A program made the position numbers and the translations under genes. Below are positions 54,126-63,012 of a stretch of 64,000 bases of DNA, one piece after another. This DNA is from Clostridium cellulovorans 743B (lineage in GTDB: Bacteria > Bacillota > Clostridia > Clostridiales > Clostridiaceae). The stretch covers positions 868,001-932,000 of the forward strand of contig NC_014393.1 of NCBI RefSeq assembly GCF_000145275.1. Direction: 5' to 3'. Within the stretch, counting starts at the first letter, position 1; each line of letters opens with the position of its first letter. The notes under the pieces are model-generated. The model saw nothing but the letters and a program-made list of their open reading frames with translations, had not been told where the DNA came from and ran no database searches.

Positions 54126-54473
54126 GGGGGTGTACTTGGTTTCGACGGGGGTAAGGTGCTCCTAGGAAGCGAGTCGAAGGGCTGGACCTTCGTTAAAAAA
54201 CTGGAACAAAAATAAACGACGAAAATTATTTATTAGCAGCTTAATTTAAGCTGTCATCTTGCCCAGGGTGCCCACGCTTTGGGGTCAAGGTGTCAATTTA
54301 GTGGGGAACCGAGTCTATCAAAGCTTTGAGGTAGAAACGGAATTTATGAAGCTACCAATTCAGTAGCCTGTTAGTGGGCGCCTGAGGCGGGAAATTTAAA
54401 TCACTGACTGCACTCGGAGATGCCTAGTGGTTTCTGCTTTCGGACAGGGGTTCGACACCCCTCACCTCCACCA
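54126..54473 (+). ncRNA. ssrA: tmRNA (SsrA)
   Basis: The 5' end GGGGGTGTACTTGG pairs with the 3' end CACCTCC-ACCA to form the tRNA-like acceptor, and the T-arm GGACAGGGGTTCGACACCCC is complete. CCA is encoded (54471-54473). The tag frame ends AAC GAC GAA AAT TAT, then TTA TTA GCA GCT TAA (54215-54244), giving a tag ending NDENYLLAA. It rescues ribosomes stalled on broken mRNA, with SmpB. The size of 348 nt is normal. Confidence 0.96.
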
Positions 54474-54501
54474 AATAATCACTTAAATGTTGATACAATG
54501 C

Positions 54502-54538
54502 AAAGCCCTTGATTTCAAGGGCTTTCAGTGTTTTTTGA
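54502..54538 (+). terminator. Terminator after ssrA
   Basis: AAAGCCCTTG (54502-54511) and CAAGGGCTTT (54516-54525) form a perfect stem followed by CAGTGTTTTTTG. Confidence 0.88.
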
Positions 54539-54758
54539 AGAAAAGTAAGCTGTTAAAAATGTGTTTTGAAGCTTGAAATATGGAAGATAAGTGGAATAAA
54601 TGCACACCCCAATGGATTTTAGAATAGAGGGCAGACTGTCTGAAAAACATATACTGGAAGTATTGTAAAAATAGATTGAAACCATTGAAAATACTAGTGT
54701 TTTCGATGGTTTTACAGTATAATATATGTATCAAAAGTAATTTTTAGGTGGTACAATT

Positions 54759-56492
54759 ATGGGATATATAGTAGGTCAAAATAGAGGACAAGTAACAGCA
54801 TTTCCAGAAACAATAGATGAATACATTAGTGATAATAATCCAGTGCGTGTTATTGATGTTTTTATCGAGAACTTAGATTTAGAAAAAGCTGCGTTTGCTA
54901 AAACAAATCCTTTTAGAGAAGGAAGACCTGCCTACAATCCAAAAGATTTGCTTAAGTTGTATATCTATGGTTACTTTAATAAAATTCGTTCTTCAAGAAA
55001 GTTAATGATTGAATGCCGTAGAAATGTTGAATTAATGTGGCTTTTAAAAAAGCTTGCTCCTGATTTTAGAACTATATCAGATTTTAGGAAAGATAACGCA
55101 AAAGCTCTTAAAAATGTATTTAAGGCTTTCGTTAAACTATGCCTAGAAATGAATTTATATTCTAAAGAACTTATTGCTATTGATGGAAGTAAGTTTAAAG
55201 CAGTCAATGCAAAAGATAAGAATTATACTGCTTCAAAACTTAATGATCGATTGAAATGGATAGATGAAAATATAGCTGAATTTATGAAAGAAATGGATAA
55301 ATGTGATAAAGAGGATGGAAATAGCACAGAATATACAAAAGAGCAGCTAGAAAATAAAATTCAGAAATTAAACACAAGGAAAGATTTGTACAATTCTTAT
55401 CTCCAAGAAATGAAAGAAAATGATGTTACTCAAAAATCTATAACAGATCCAGAATCAAGACTTATGAAAAACAATGGTAAGTTAGATGTTTGCTATAATG
55501 TACAAACAGCAGTAGATAGTAAAAGCCATCTTATAGCTGATTTTGCAGTTACAAATAATTGTAACGATATTGGTCTTCTTGTTCCTATGGCTGAAGTTGC
55601 AAAGAAAGCTATGGAGGTTGAAACTTTAGAAGTAGTTGCTGATAAAGGATATAGGAAGCAAGCAGATATTTTAGAAAGCTTAAAGAATGGTATAATACCC
55701 AATGTTCATCTATTAGATAATAAAGAAAATTATAGTTTTGATATAGATTATAAAGAAAATCAGATTACAGATGAAATAAGAAATTCAAACTCATCTAAGG
55801 ATATTCAAAAATGCTTAGAAAGTGGCATAATTCCAAAAGCATATGAATACTACAAAATATCGGTGGAGATTATAGAGCCTGGTGAATATATCATTAGTGA
55901 AGAAGTTATAGAAAAAGAGCCAGTAGAGAACAATACTGAAAGCATTGAAAAAGTTATTATCGAAGTTAATGAGAACTTCATTCGAGATAGACAAACCAAT
56001 GTAGTAACTTGTCCAATGGGGAATATATTAAAACAAAAGGCAATCGTAAAAGGTAAAGTAAGATATGCAAACAAATTAGCTTGCCGTAATTGTAAATGCA
56101 AATGTACAATAGCAGCTTTTAAAGTAGTGGAATTCCCTGAAAACAAAGATACTGTAAAATCTAAATTCTTTGCTGGTAAGAAAACTATTACTATAGAGAA
56201 ATCTGAGCCTAAAATTTCAGCAAAGAAAAAATCAAGTAAAACTATTTGTTTTTCTACAAGAAAAGTAAGAATAATATTTGTACCAGATAAAAAGAAATTA
56301 CGAATGCGAAGATCTATTGTGGAGCATCCGTTTGGTACAATAAAACGATGGTGCGATAGTTCATATTTGCTATTAAAAGGAAATATGAAAACTACCGCTG
56401 AGTTGTCATTGTCATTTTTAGCCTATAATATGAAACGTGCAATAAATATGATAGGGGTAAATGATTTAATATCAAAAATGCAGGCTACATAA
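54759..56492 (+). CDS. IS1182-family transposase
   Basis: This complete 577-residue DDE transposase begins MGYIVGQNRGQVTAFPETID and DNNPVRVIDVFIENLD. It has LIAIDGSKFKAVNAKDKNY (first Asp, about 147), EVVADKGYRKQAD (second Asp) and RRSIVEHPFGTIKRW (Glu) in the order of IS1182 enzymes. It has a zinc-binding-like CRNCKCKC cluster before the last block. The ATG follows TAGGTGG. Its 3' end overlaps a strong terminator. It appears functional. Confidence 0.93.
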   Translation: MGYIVGQNRGQVTAFPETIDEYISDNNPVRVIDVFIENLDLEKAAFAKTNPFREGRPAYNPKDLLKLYIYGYFNKIRSSRKLMIECRRNVELMWLLKKLAPDFRTISDFRKDNAKALKNVFKAFVKLCLEMNLYSKELIAIDGSKFKAVNAKDKNYTASKLNDRLKWIDENIAEFMKEMDKCDKEDGNSTEYTKEQLENKIQKLNTRKDLYNSYLQEMKENDVTQKSITDPESRLMKNNGKLDVCYNVQTAVDSKSHLIADFAVTNNCNDIGLLVPMAEVAKKAMEVETLEVVADKGYRKQADILESLKNGIIPNVHLLDNKENYSFDIDYKENQITDEIRNSNSSKDIQKCLESGIIPKAYEYYKISVEIIEPGEYIISEEVIEKEPVENNTESIEKVIIEVNENFIRDRQTNVVTCPMGNILKQKAIVKGKVRYANKLACRNCKCKCTIAAFKVVEFPENKDTVKSKFFAGKKTITIEKSEPKISAKKKSSKTICFSTRKVRIIFVPDKKKLRMRRSIVEHPFGTIKRWCDSSYLLLKGNMKTTAELSLSFLAYNMKRAINMIGVNDLISKMQAT

Positions 56493-56513
56493 GAGAAAAG
56501 CCTGCATTTTTTC
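56474..56513 (+). terminator. Terminator at the end of the IS1182-family transposase gene
   Basis: AAAAATGCAGGCT (56474-56486) pairs perfectly with AGCCTGCATTTTT (56499-56511), overlapping the last codons. Confidence 0.85.
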
Positions 56514-56735
56514 GTATTTGTAGGTAATATCACTCTTTAATAAGTGTTTTTTACTAATAAAGCTTCTTTTATTTTGTGAGGTTTTCGGACAGTCTGAGGG
56601 GTGTGCATTTTTTTCTTGGGGTGTGCACTTTTTAGCGTAATTAATTTGAGAGAAGTCTTAAGACGAAAGTATAATGAACTGACTATAACTAACCACTAGC
56701 TAAGTCCTATAATTTTAGAATAATATATATCCATT

Positions 56736-56993
56736 TTAAAATGCATATATAAAAAATAGAAGTATAAGTACAGGAATAACTACGACTAGTAATATTCTAG
56801 TGTTAAGTGAAGAATTACGACTTTTAAGAAAGTTATTAAAAGTATTTAAATTAAATAATATAAATATAATACTTAATCCACATACACATAAGAATATAAA
56901 ATCGTTATGAAAGTAGTTACCTAAAAAGTACAAAAGAACTAGTAAAGCATACAGAACTACAAAAATATTTATATATACTTTTTTTTGATTCAT
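56736..56993 (-). CDS. Small three-TM membrane protein, possible bacteriocin immunity protein
   Basis: The 85-residue product has hydrophobic helices at about 8-24, 28-45 and 65-84, with a basic loop (LKSRNSS). ATG 56993 is chosen because AAAGGAGA lies just upstream; a longer frame from 57020 has none. It is read in the same direction as the decayed bacteriocin-like gene upstream (57064-57262), with a hairpin between them, an arrangement typical of bacteriocin followed by immunity gene. No family recognised; function is inference. Confidence 0.65.
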   Translation of the reverse strand: MNQKKVYINIFVVLYALLVLLYFLGNYFHNDFIFLCVCGLSIIFILFNLNTFNNFLKSRNSSLNTRILLVVVIPVLILLFFIYAF

Positions 56994-57013
56994 AATATTT
57001 CTCCTTTGTATAG

Positions 57014-57058
57014 AGAGCAAACCATATTCTTAAAAATAAGTATATGGTTTGCTCTATT
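57014..57058. terminator. Hairpin between bacteriocin-like pseudogene and small membrane gene
   Basis: AGAGCAAACCATAT (57014-57027) and ATATGGTTTGCTCT (57042-57055) are perfect inverted repeats. A T-run follows only on the plus strand; on the minus strand it would act as a partial terminator or processing stem. Confidence 0.65.
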
Positions 57059-57063
57059 TTTAA

Positions 57064-57262
57064 TTAAGCTATGGCGTAAAGTGCAGTAGCAACTCCTGAT
57101 AAACCAGATAGAGCCAAATAAACACCTATTGCAGATACACCAACTGGGTCTAATGAATAGCTAAAGTATAAAATCCAACTGTACCAGGGGCAGCAGCAAG
57201 AATAGAAGCTTATTGTTGAATAGTCTTACTACTATCAATATCAATAAGTTCTTTAGCAAATA
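57064..57262 (-). pseudogene. Decayed small hydrophobic bacteriocin-like peptide gene
   Basis: Read on the minus strand, one frame gives LFAKELIDIDSSKTIQQ, a stop, then ASILAAAPGTVGFYT. After a frameshift near 57160 another frame gives DPVGVSAIGVYLALSGLSG and VATALYAIA before a stop at 57064. The Gly/Ala-rich hydrophobic product resembles bacteriocin cores. Its 5' part is cut by an IS1182-type relic. One nonsense codon, one frameshift and truncation make it non-functional. Confidence 0.5.
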
Positions 57263-57448
57263 AATTATTTTGATCTACTACATATACCGTAATTACACCA
57301 CCTAAAAATTACTTTTGATACATATATTGTACTGCAAGATACTTGAAAACACCAGTATTTTCAAGGGATTCAATCTGTTTTCACAACACTTTCAGTATAT
57401 GTTTTTCGGAAAGTTTGATGGGTGTACATTTTTTTCTTGGGGTGTGCA
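57262..57448 (-). mobile_element. Relic of an IS1182-family left end
   Basis: Read on the minus strand, this matches the left end of the IS at 54591: TGCACACCCC, the same 21-base gap, a CAAACTTTC variant, TATACTG, the protective hairpin, TATCAAAAGTAATTTTTAGG, and the start of a transposase frame (VYVVDQN versus GYIVGQN). Homology then stops at about 57262. Many substitutions show it is old and not a copy of the intact element. Confidence 0.8.
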
Positions 57449-57457
57449 CTTTTTAGC

Positions 57458-57535
57458 GGAGATATCGAAAATGCAATTAACATTAAAAGCAATTATCTAG
57501 TTAAGAGTGAAGATACAGATGAAGAATTTTTTTAG
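57458..57535 (+). pseudogene. Possible 3' gene fragment beside the IS relic
   Basis: Directly after the relic, an open frame with no start reads GDIENAINIKSNYLVKSEDT, then DEEFF and a stop. It looks like the natural end of a protein whose beginning was lost, but the fragment is too short to identify. Confidence 0.25.
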
Positions 57536-57824
57536 AATCCATAAATGTCATGTAAATAGAAATTAACAAAAAACCTTTTTCAAATATTGAATGTAATGGA
57601 TACGTTTAAATATAAATAAGTATTATTAAAAGATTAACTTTTATTGATTTATATGTCGAAGCTTAGTAATGACTACATAGTCAGTATAAAAGCTTGCAAT
57701 ATTGTGTATAAATGTATAAGATGAAAATAATTGACTAAAAAATTGTGAACGCATATAATCACTAATACAGACGACAACGATTTGGAAATATGAACAAAAG
57801 AGTCAGGAAAAAGGTGATATATAA
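57536..57824. other. Upstream region of the bacteriocin export operon
   Basis: This AT-rich intergenic DNA contains a nested inverted repeat at 57659-57695 (TGACTA-CA-TAGTCA inside AAGCTT...AAGCTT) and the promoter at 57731-57759. The inverted repeat lies upstream of the promoter and could be a regulator site. Confidence 0.5.
57731..57759 (+). promoter_or_regulatory. Promoter of the bacteriocin export operon
   Basis: TTGACT (57731-57736), a 17-bp spacer and TATAAT (57754-57759), about 65 bases upstream of the C39-ABC transporter start. Confidence 0.75.
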
Positions 57825-60107
57825 GTGGGATATAAAAAATATCTTGTAAAGCAACATGATATGACTGATTGTGCAGCAGCATGTCTTGCAACAGTATCCA
57901 TGTATTATAAAAAAGAAGTTACAATAACTAAACTAAGAGATATTCTAGGTACAGATATTAAAGGGACAACCTTAAAAGGCTTAGAGGATGGAGCAAGAAA
58001 GCTAGGCTTTGATACCAAAGCCATAAGAGTTGATAGAGATGGATTTGTTAGTAAATATACATTGCCAGCAATAGCACATGTTATAACCGATGAGGGGTTA
58101 AGTCATTTTGTAGTTATACACAAGGTTAATAAAAAACAAGTTCTAGTATTAGATCCAGCAAAGGAAAAAAGAAAAGAAACTATAGATGATTTCTTTAAAA
58201 GTTTCGATGGAGTGATATTATTACTTGTTCCTAATAATGAATTTGTTGCTGATAAAGGTAATAGCAAAGGAATGTTATCGCAATTTATAAGTTTATTATT
58301 ACCACAAAAAGCGTTGTTTATATACAGTATTATAACGTCATTAATACTAACAGTTCTCGGAATAGCTTCATCATTTTTTAATAAAATTTTGATGGATGAA
58401 ATACTTCCTTATGGTCTTAAAAATCAGTTATTGGTCTTTGTTATAGGATTTATGGTATTAGCTTTTACACAGACTATATTATCAGCAATTAGGCAACACA
58501 TGTTGTTATACTTATCCCAAAAGATAGATATACCTTTATTGCTCGGATATTTTAAACATGTGTACAAGCTACCGATGAAGTTTTTTACTACAAGAAAGGT
58601 TGGAGATATCCTAACAAGGTTTAGTGATGCTTTTACAATAAAGAACATACTTACATCTGTTTCTCTGTCTTTGATTATAGATATATTGTTAGCAACAGTT
58701 TCAGCTGGGATATTATACTACATGAATAGTACATTATTTATAGTAATTTTAGTTTTAACTATTGTAAGTGCGGCATTGATATATATTTTCAAAGGACCTT
58801 ATAAGAAAATTAACTTAAAACAGATGGAAGCGTCAGCAATGTTGAATAGTCATATAATAGAAAGTTTAAAGGGAATAGAGACTATTAAAGTTCTAGCAGC
58901 AGAAGAAAATAGCATAGAAAAATTAGAAACTCAGTACATAAAAAATCTAAGAATTGCATTTCAAGAGGGTGTTCTTTCAAATATACAAGGAACAATATCT
59001 TCAGGAGTTTCGACTATAGGGAATTTAGTGCTTATGTATATTGGAGCAACTATGGTTATTGACGGGGAAATAACCTTAGGAAGTTTGATGGCTTTTACAT
59101 CCTTAACAGGTTATTTCATGCAACCAATTGGGAGATTGATTAATATTCAGCTTAGTATACAAGAAGCGAGTATATCTCTAAAAAGATTATCAGAAATCTA
59201 TGAAGTGGATAAAGAACAAATAGAGGAAGACAAGATAGAGATAGATTCTATAGATGGAGATGTGGAACTTGAAAATGTAACATTTAGATATGGCAGTAGA
59301 GCACCTGTTTTAAAGGATGTAAGCATAAAGATACCTAAGGGTAAAAAGGTTGCGCTAGTAGGGGAATCAGGTAGTGGCAAATCTACGATATCAAAGTTGT
59401 TACTTAAGTATTATGAACCCGAGGAAGGAAAAATTAAAATTTCAGGCTATGACTCAGAAGAACTTGATATATATAGCTTAAGAGAAAATATAGCTTATGT
59501 ACCACAAAATATTGAGCTTTTCTCAGGATCAATAAGAGATAATATTCGTTTGGGAAAACCTAATGCTAGCTATGAAGAAATCAGAAGTGCTTGTGAAAAT
59601 GCTAGTTGTAGTTCCTTTATTGAAAAATTACCTGGAAAATATGATACCTATTTAGATGAAGCTGGTGGAGGACTTTCTGGTGGAGAAAGGCAAAGATTAG
59701 CTTTGGCAAGAGCTTTAGTTAAAAAGTCTAAGTTTCTAATTTTAGACGAAGCTACAAGTAACCTTGATTTTATTAGTGAAGCTAAAATCTATGATACTTT
59801 GTTTGTAAAAGGCAAGAATCTTACCATGCTTATAATAGCTCATAGGCTTTCAACTATAAGAAATTGTGACATAATTTATGTTATGGACAATGGGAAGGTA
59901 GTTGAAGAAGGAGATCATGATAATCTTCTTAAGAAGAGGGGTTACTATTATAAATTATATGTAAGCCAAGTCGGAGAAATTGAGCATAGGATATCAAGTG
60001 ATAAATCTCAAATTAAAAATGATGAATTGGTATTGGATAAAGAAATATTATCAAAGGATATAGATTATAACAATGTTGATGAAGGAGAAGAGTATGAGTA
60101 CAACTGA
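57825..60107 (+). CDS. Peptidase-containing ABC transporter (C39-TMD-NBD) for bacteriocin export
   Basis: This 760-residue PCAT cleaves double-glycine leaders and exports the mature peptide. It has a C39 peptidase (about 1-135) with Cys16 in HDMTDCAAACL, His94 in GLSHFVVIH and Asp110 in VLDPAKEK. A six-helix ABC membrane domain follows (about 160-440). The ATPase domain shows GESGSGKST (Walker A), LSGGERQRLALARAL and LILDEATSNLD. A charged tail of about 40 residues follows. GTG 57825 has AAAGGTGAT upstream. The likely substrate is encoded at 61809, and the HlyD-type partner at 60578. Confidence 0.95.
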   Translation: MGYKKYLVKQHDMTDCAAACLATVSMYYKKEVTITKLRDILGTDIKGTTLKGLEDGARKLGFDTKAIRVDRDGFVSKYTLPAIAHVITDEGLSHFVVIHKVNKKQVLVLDPAKEKRKETIDDFFKSFDGVILLLVPNNEFVADKGNSKGMLSQFISLLLPQKALFIYSIITSLILTVLGIASSFFNKILMDEILPYGLKNQLLVFVIGFMVLAFTQTILSAIRQHMLLYLSQKIDIPLLLGYFKHVYKLPMKFFTTRKVGDILTRFSDAFTIKNILTSVSLSLIIDILLATVSAGILYYMNSTLFIVILVLTIVSAALIYIFKGPYKKINLKQMEASAMLNSHIIESLKGIETIKVLAAEENSIEKLETQYIKNLRIAFQEGVLSNIQGTISSGVSTIGNLVLMYIGATMVIDGEITLGSLMAFTSLTGYFMQPIGRLINIQLSIQEASISLKRLSEIYEVDKEQIEEDKIEIDSIDGDVELENVTFRYGSRAPVLKDVSIKIPKGKKVALVGESGSGKSTISKLLLKYYEPEEGKIKISGYDSEELDIYSLRENIAYVPQNIELFSGSIRDNIRLGKPNASYEEIRSACENASCSSFIEKLPGKYDTYLDEAGGGLSGGERQRLALARALVKKSKFLILDEATSNLDFISEAKIYDTLFVKGKNLTMLIIAHRLSTIRNCDIIYVMDNGKVVEEGDHDNLLKKRGYYYKLYVSQVGEIEHRISSDKSQIKNDELVLDKEILSKDIDYNNVDEGEEYEYN

Positions 60108-60591
60108 AAAAATAATAGTAAAAGAAAATAAGATATTAAAGTTAAGCAATGTATTAGTACGAGAAGTAAGTCAAAATGAACTTAATGATATAAATAGAAT
60201 AACTCATATGATGGAAAGTTATATTAAAGTAAAAGGTAATAGTACGACAGGACCATTAATCAATTATTCTTCTGCGGAAGTAGATGAAAGTGGACAAGTT
60301 AAAATAGTAGTAAAGTTAATGGTACAGCTGAAAAATCCACTCTATAAGGTTGAAACCCCTTATGAAATGAAACCACAGATAAGAATTACAAATTGTTTAT
60401 TTGCAAGATTCCAAGAAAGGCAAGAAAACTTACAATTTGCTTATTCAAAGTTGCAACTTCATGCCTTTGAAAATGATATAAAGCTTAAAGGTGATAGTTA
60501 TACAGTGTTTGTAGACCAAAAAGAAGACAATATGGTGGCAGATGTATTTATGGAGACTGTGGCTGGGGGCGAAGAACTTGAAAGTCTATAG
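60094..60591 (+). CDS. Uncharacterised 165-aa accessory protein of the export operon
   Basis: I cannot name this family. The protein is soluble with mixed alpha/beta content. Its end (GDSYTVFVDQKEDNMVADVF) is reminiscent of GyrI-like effector-binding domains, a weak impression. ATG 60094 follows GAAGGAGAAGAG and overlaps the transporter stop; the next gene overlaps its own end. It is thus translated with the exporter and probably assists export, immunity or peptide recognition. Confidence 0.75.
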   Translation: MSTTEKIIVKENKILKLSNVLVREVSQNELNDINRITHMMESYIKVKGNSTTGPLINYSSAEVDESGQVKIVVKLMVQLKNPLYKVETPYEMKPQIRITNCLFARFQERQENLQFAYSKLQLHAFENDIKLKGDSYTVFVDQKEDNMVADVFMETVAGGEELESL

Positions 60592-61690
60592 TCTCAATGA
60601 AATAACAGATAGTAAAGTTCTATATGACAAAAAGCCACCAAGATTTATGGTATATATAATTTTCATAGTTTTATTTTTAATTGTAGGATTTTTGTTTTGG
60701 TCAACAAAGTCTATAAAAACTTATGTGGTAAAAGGACAAGGTATTGTAACTACAGCAAATAAAGCATTCATAATGTCCAAAATCCAAGGTGAAGTTAAAG
60801 AAGTTTTTGTAGAAGAGGGAAAGCAGATTAATGAAGGAGATGTAATTCTTACTATTAATTCTGTTCAGTCCAATCTTCAATTAGAACAAGTTAATGGTCA
60901 GGTTCAAGTGTTAGATAGAAGGATAAATCTATTAAAGCGAGCAGAAGAAGAAGCAACTCATTGGAAAAATACTTTTGATAAAGATAACCCTGAAGAAGTT
61001 GAGTTCTATAATAAACTTGTAAATAGCTATATAAAAGCAAATGAATATAAGGTTGATGAAGCAGCTTTAAAGAAACAAAACTATACTGACGATCAAATAA
61101 AACAATATAAAGAACAAGCAGCAAATAAAGCTGATCAAATATATTATGATACAATTTTAAGCTTTACTACAGAGAAGAATCAATTAGAACTTGAGAAAAG
61201 TAAATTGCAGACTCAAGGAGACGCATTACAGAAAAGTGGTGAAGAGTACAAACTTTTGGCTAGTAAAAGCGGCGTAGTGCATTTAAATTCACAAATAAAC
61301 AAAGGTTTAGTACTCCAAGCAGGAACTTTACTTGGAAGCATAACTAATGCTGACGAAGAGTTAGTTGTTGAAATAATGCTTCCATCTAGTGAAAGACCTA
61401 GAATACATAATGATGATGAGGTTTCAATAGCAGTTTCAGGATTAAATCAAGCTGAGTATGGGACGATTCCTGGAAAGGTTTTAAGCATAGATAAGGATGC
61501 AACTATAAATAACGAAAAAGGTGAGGTTTATTTTAAGGTTAAGGTTAAACCAGATATTACTACTTTAAAGGATAAGAAAGGTGAAGAAGTAAATTTAACC
61601 CTTGGGATGCTTACAGAAACTAGAGTAAAGTATGAGAAAATTACCTATATGAAATATTTCTTAGAGCAAATTGGGGTTAAGTTTAGTTGA
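60578..61690 (+). CDS. HlyD-family bacteriocin secretion fusion protein
   Basis: This 370-residue membrane fusion protein has one N-terminal TM helix (about 26-45), a lipoyl-like beta domain (VKGQGIVTTANKAFIMSKI, GEVKEVFVEEGKQINEGDVI), a long coiled-coil hairpin (about 95-215) and a return beta-barrel. It bridges the ABC exporter to the cell exterior, like LcnD/MesE proteins. I place the start at TTG 60578 with GGGGGCGAA upstream, overlapping the previous gene by 14 bp; a longer frame from 60542 lacks a ribosome binding site. Confidence 0.92.
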   Translation: MKVYSLNEITDSKVLYDKKPPRFMVYIIFIVLFLIVGFLFWSTKSIKTYVVKGQGIVTTANKAFIMSKIQGEVKEVFVEEGKQINEGDVILTINSVQSNLQLEQVNGQVQVLDRRINLLKRAEEEATHWKNTFDKDNPEEVEFYNKLVNSYIKANEYKVDEAALKKQNYTDDQIKQYKEQAANKADQIYYDTILSFTTEKNQLELEKSKLQTQGDALQKSGEEYKLLASKSGVVHLNSQINKGLVLQAGTLLGSITNADEELVVEIMLPSSERPRIHNDDEVSIAVSGLNQAEYGTIPGKVLSIDKDATINNEKGEVYFKVKVKPDITTLKDKKGEEVNLTLGMLTETRVKYEKITYMKYFLEQIGVKFS

Positions 61691-61808
61691 TAGGTTAGCT
61701 ATTATAGGTATGAGCAGAAATAAAAGGTAGCTGCAGATGCCTGAAAAACTGCAAATGCTTTTAATATAAATTAAAACAAAATTATGATATAATGAGAGGA
61801 GTTAGAAA

Positions 61809-62159
61809 ATGAGTGCTTTTGTATTAAATAGAAATTATGAATTACAATTACCAAACAGCTACGCAGATGTTGATAGTGATGAAATGGAATACATAGATGG
61901 AGGTTCTGCAAGAGAGTGGGCAATAGGTATTGCTTGTTCATTAATTGCAAATGCCATTTGGGCAATTGGAGAAAAAGCAGTTTCAACAGGAATGGTAAGA
62001 ACAGCCTTAACAGCTTGTGCTGGAGCAGCTGGTAGTGTTTGGGCAGGTATAGGATCTGCTACAGCATTTATGTGGAATCCACCTGTTGCAGCAGCAATTA
62101 TAGGAGGCACTGTTGCAGTTGGTGTTGGTGTAGTTCTTGCATATTATCATTTAAGATAA
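61809..62159 (+). CDS. Double-glycine-leader bacteriocin precursor
   Basis: This 116-residue peptide has a leader MSAFVLNRNYELQLPNSYAD continuing to MEYIDGG. Cleavage after Gly-Gly at residue 32 would leave an 84-residue core starting SAREWAIG. The core is Gly/Ala-rich and strongly hydrophobic, with two helical segments and two Cys (core positions about 11 and 38) that could form a disulfide. GAGGAG precedes ATG 61809. It lies just after its predicted processing exporter and HlyD partner. The leader's acidic DSDEMEYIDGG fits C39 substrates. Class II type bacteriocin; target unknown. Confidence 0.85.
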   Translation: MSAFVLNRNYELQLPNSYADVDSDEMEYIDGGSAREWAIGIACSLIANAIWAIGEKAVSTGMVRTALTACAGAAGSVWAGIGSATAFMWNPPVAAAIIGGTVAVGVGVVLAYYHLR

Positions 62160-62186
62160 ATGGCTAAAAACATTTAATTATTAGTA

Positions 62187-62230
62187 GACTGATATTTAGC
62201 ATTTATAATGCTAAATATTGGTCCACTTTT
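62187..62230 (+). terminator. Hairpin after the bacteriocin precursor gene
   Basis: GACTGATATTTAGCAT (62187-62202) pairs over 16 bp with ATGCTAAATATTGGTC (62208-62223), two wobbles, then CACTTTTC. Probably an attenuating terminator before the downstream genes. Confidence 0.8.
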
Positions 62231-62290
62231 CTACATAAAAAACGAATCGTTACATATAATTATTAAGTTACCAAGGAGATAAGAATTAAA

Positions 62291-62983
62291 GTGTATTATT
62301 GGATTATTCTTTTAATAATATATATAGTATATATCACGTTAAAAGTTAAAGAAAAAAGTTTTAATAGGAAAGCAGACCTAATGGAGAAACCGTTTAATAT
62401 AGAAACTCTTGAAAAATATTGTGAGGATATGTTTAAGTTTTACAATGTTAACCCAATAAAAATAATTAATAACAAATACTTTAGTTATAATAAAGCCAAA
62501 AATATTATAACAATACGTGCAATGAAAGAGTACAATTTTCTAGACACATTTATTTGTTTTCATGAGATTGGGCATTATATATCTTCAAAATCTAAGTATA
62601 TAAGGATAATAGATAATATACTTATTATATTATTTATGATATCAAGAATATGTTTAACTCCATTCTTAATAATCTTTGGGGTGTACTGCGTTGTTAAGAG
62701 TTACAATCCCATCCCCTCAAATATTTATTTTTTTATAAATATACTATATCTTTCTATATCGGTGATTAGGATAATTACTATTCCTTTTATAGAAGGAAGA
62801 GCAAATTATTTTGCAAAAAAATTCTTTATAGGCAGTGGGATTTTGAGTGATTATAAGAAGCAAGAGGAGCCAATAAAGATAATAAAGACAAGTTGTTTAA
62901 TAGCCCAACTTAATCAAATGATAATATGTATTTTATATACATATATAGTTATATGTTTATTTTATATTGTAAATGTATATTGA
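62291..62983 (+). CDS. Membrane zinc metallopeptidase-like protein
   Basis: This 230-residue membrane protein has an N-terminal anchor, a cytoplasmic-looking segment with HEIGH (in CFHEIGHYISS, about 97), two or three further TM helices and EGRANYFAKKF, which can supply the third zinc ligand and the Ala/Asn context seen in YugP-type Zn_peptidase_2 proteins. The start is GTG 62291 after AAGGAGAT. Lying between the bacteriocin gene and small membrane proteins, it may process a peptide, give immunity or act in regulation; the sequence does not decide. Confidence 0.75.
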   Translation: MYYWIILLIIYIVYITLKVKEKSFNRKADLMEKPFNIETLEKYCEDMFKFYNVNPIKIINNKYFSYNKAKNIITIRAMKEYNFLDTFICFHEIGHYISSKSKYIRIIDNILIILFMISRICLTPFLIIFGVYCVVKSYNPIPSNIYFFINILYLSISVIRIITIPFIEGRANYFAKKFFIGSGILSDYKKQEEPIKIIKTSCLIAQLNQMIICILYTYIVICLFYIVNVY

Positions 62984-63012
62984 AATGATTAAAACATAGG
63001 AGTGAGTGTATT

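Larger units (their letters stand above)
54591..56637 (+). mobile_element. IS1182-family insertion sequence (about 2.0 kb)
   Basis: Both ends share TGCACACCCC, a 21-base gap, then CAGACTGTC (left from 54601; right read on the other strand from 56627). The right end carries a second internal TGCACACCCC. The shared outer bases CTTTTTAGCG (56628-56637) also end the relic at 57449-57458, so the true border may include them. I see no clear target duplication. Hairpins at 54679-54712 and 56474-56511 would stop transcription entering and leaving. Confidence 0.8.

Noticed and set aside
54525..57500. Two similar short frames starting MIHILYCK at 54734 (minus) and 57315 (plus)
   Set aside because: They arise from the related IS1182 left ends (intact element and relic) read on the non-coding strand.
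57659..57695. Terminator upstream of the bacteriocin export operon
   Set aside because: The nested inverted repeat has no T-run on either strand, so it is more likely an operator-like palindrome than a terminator.
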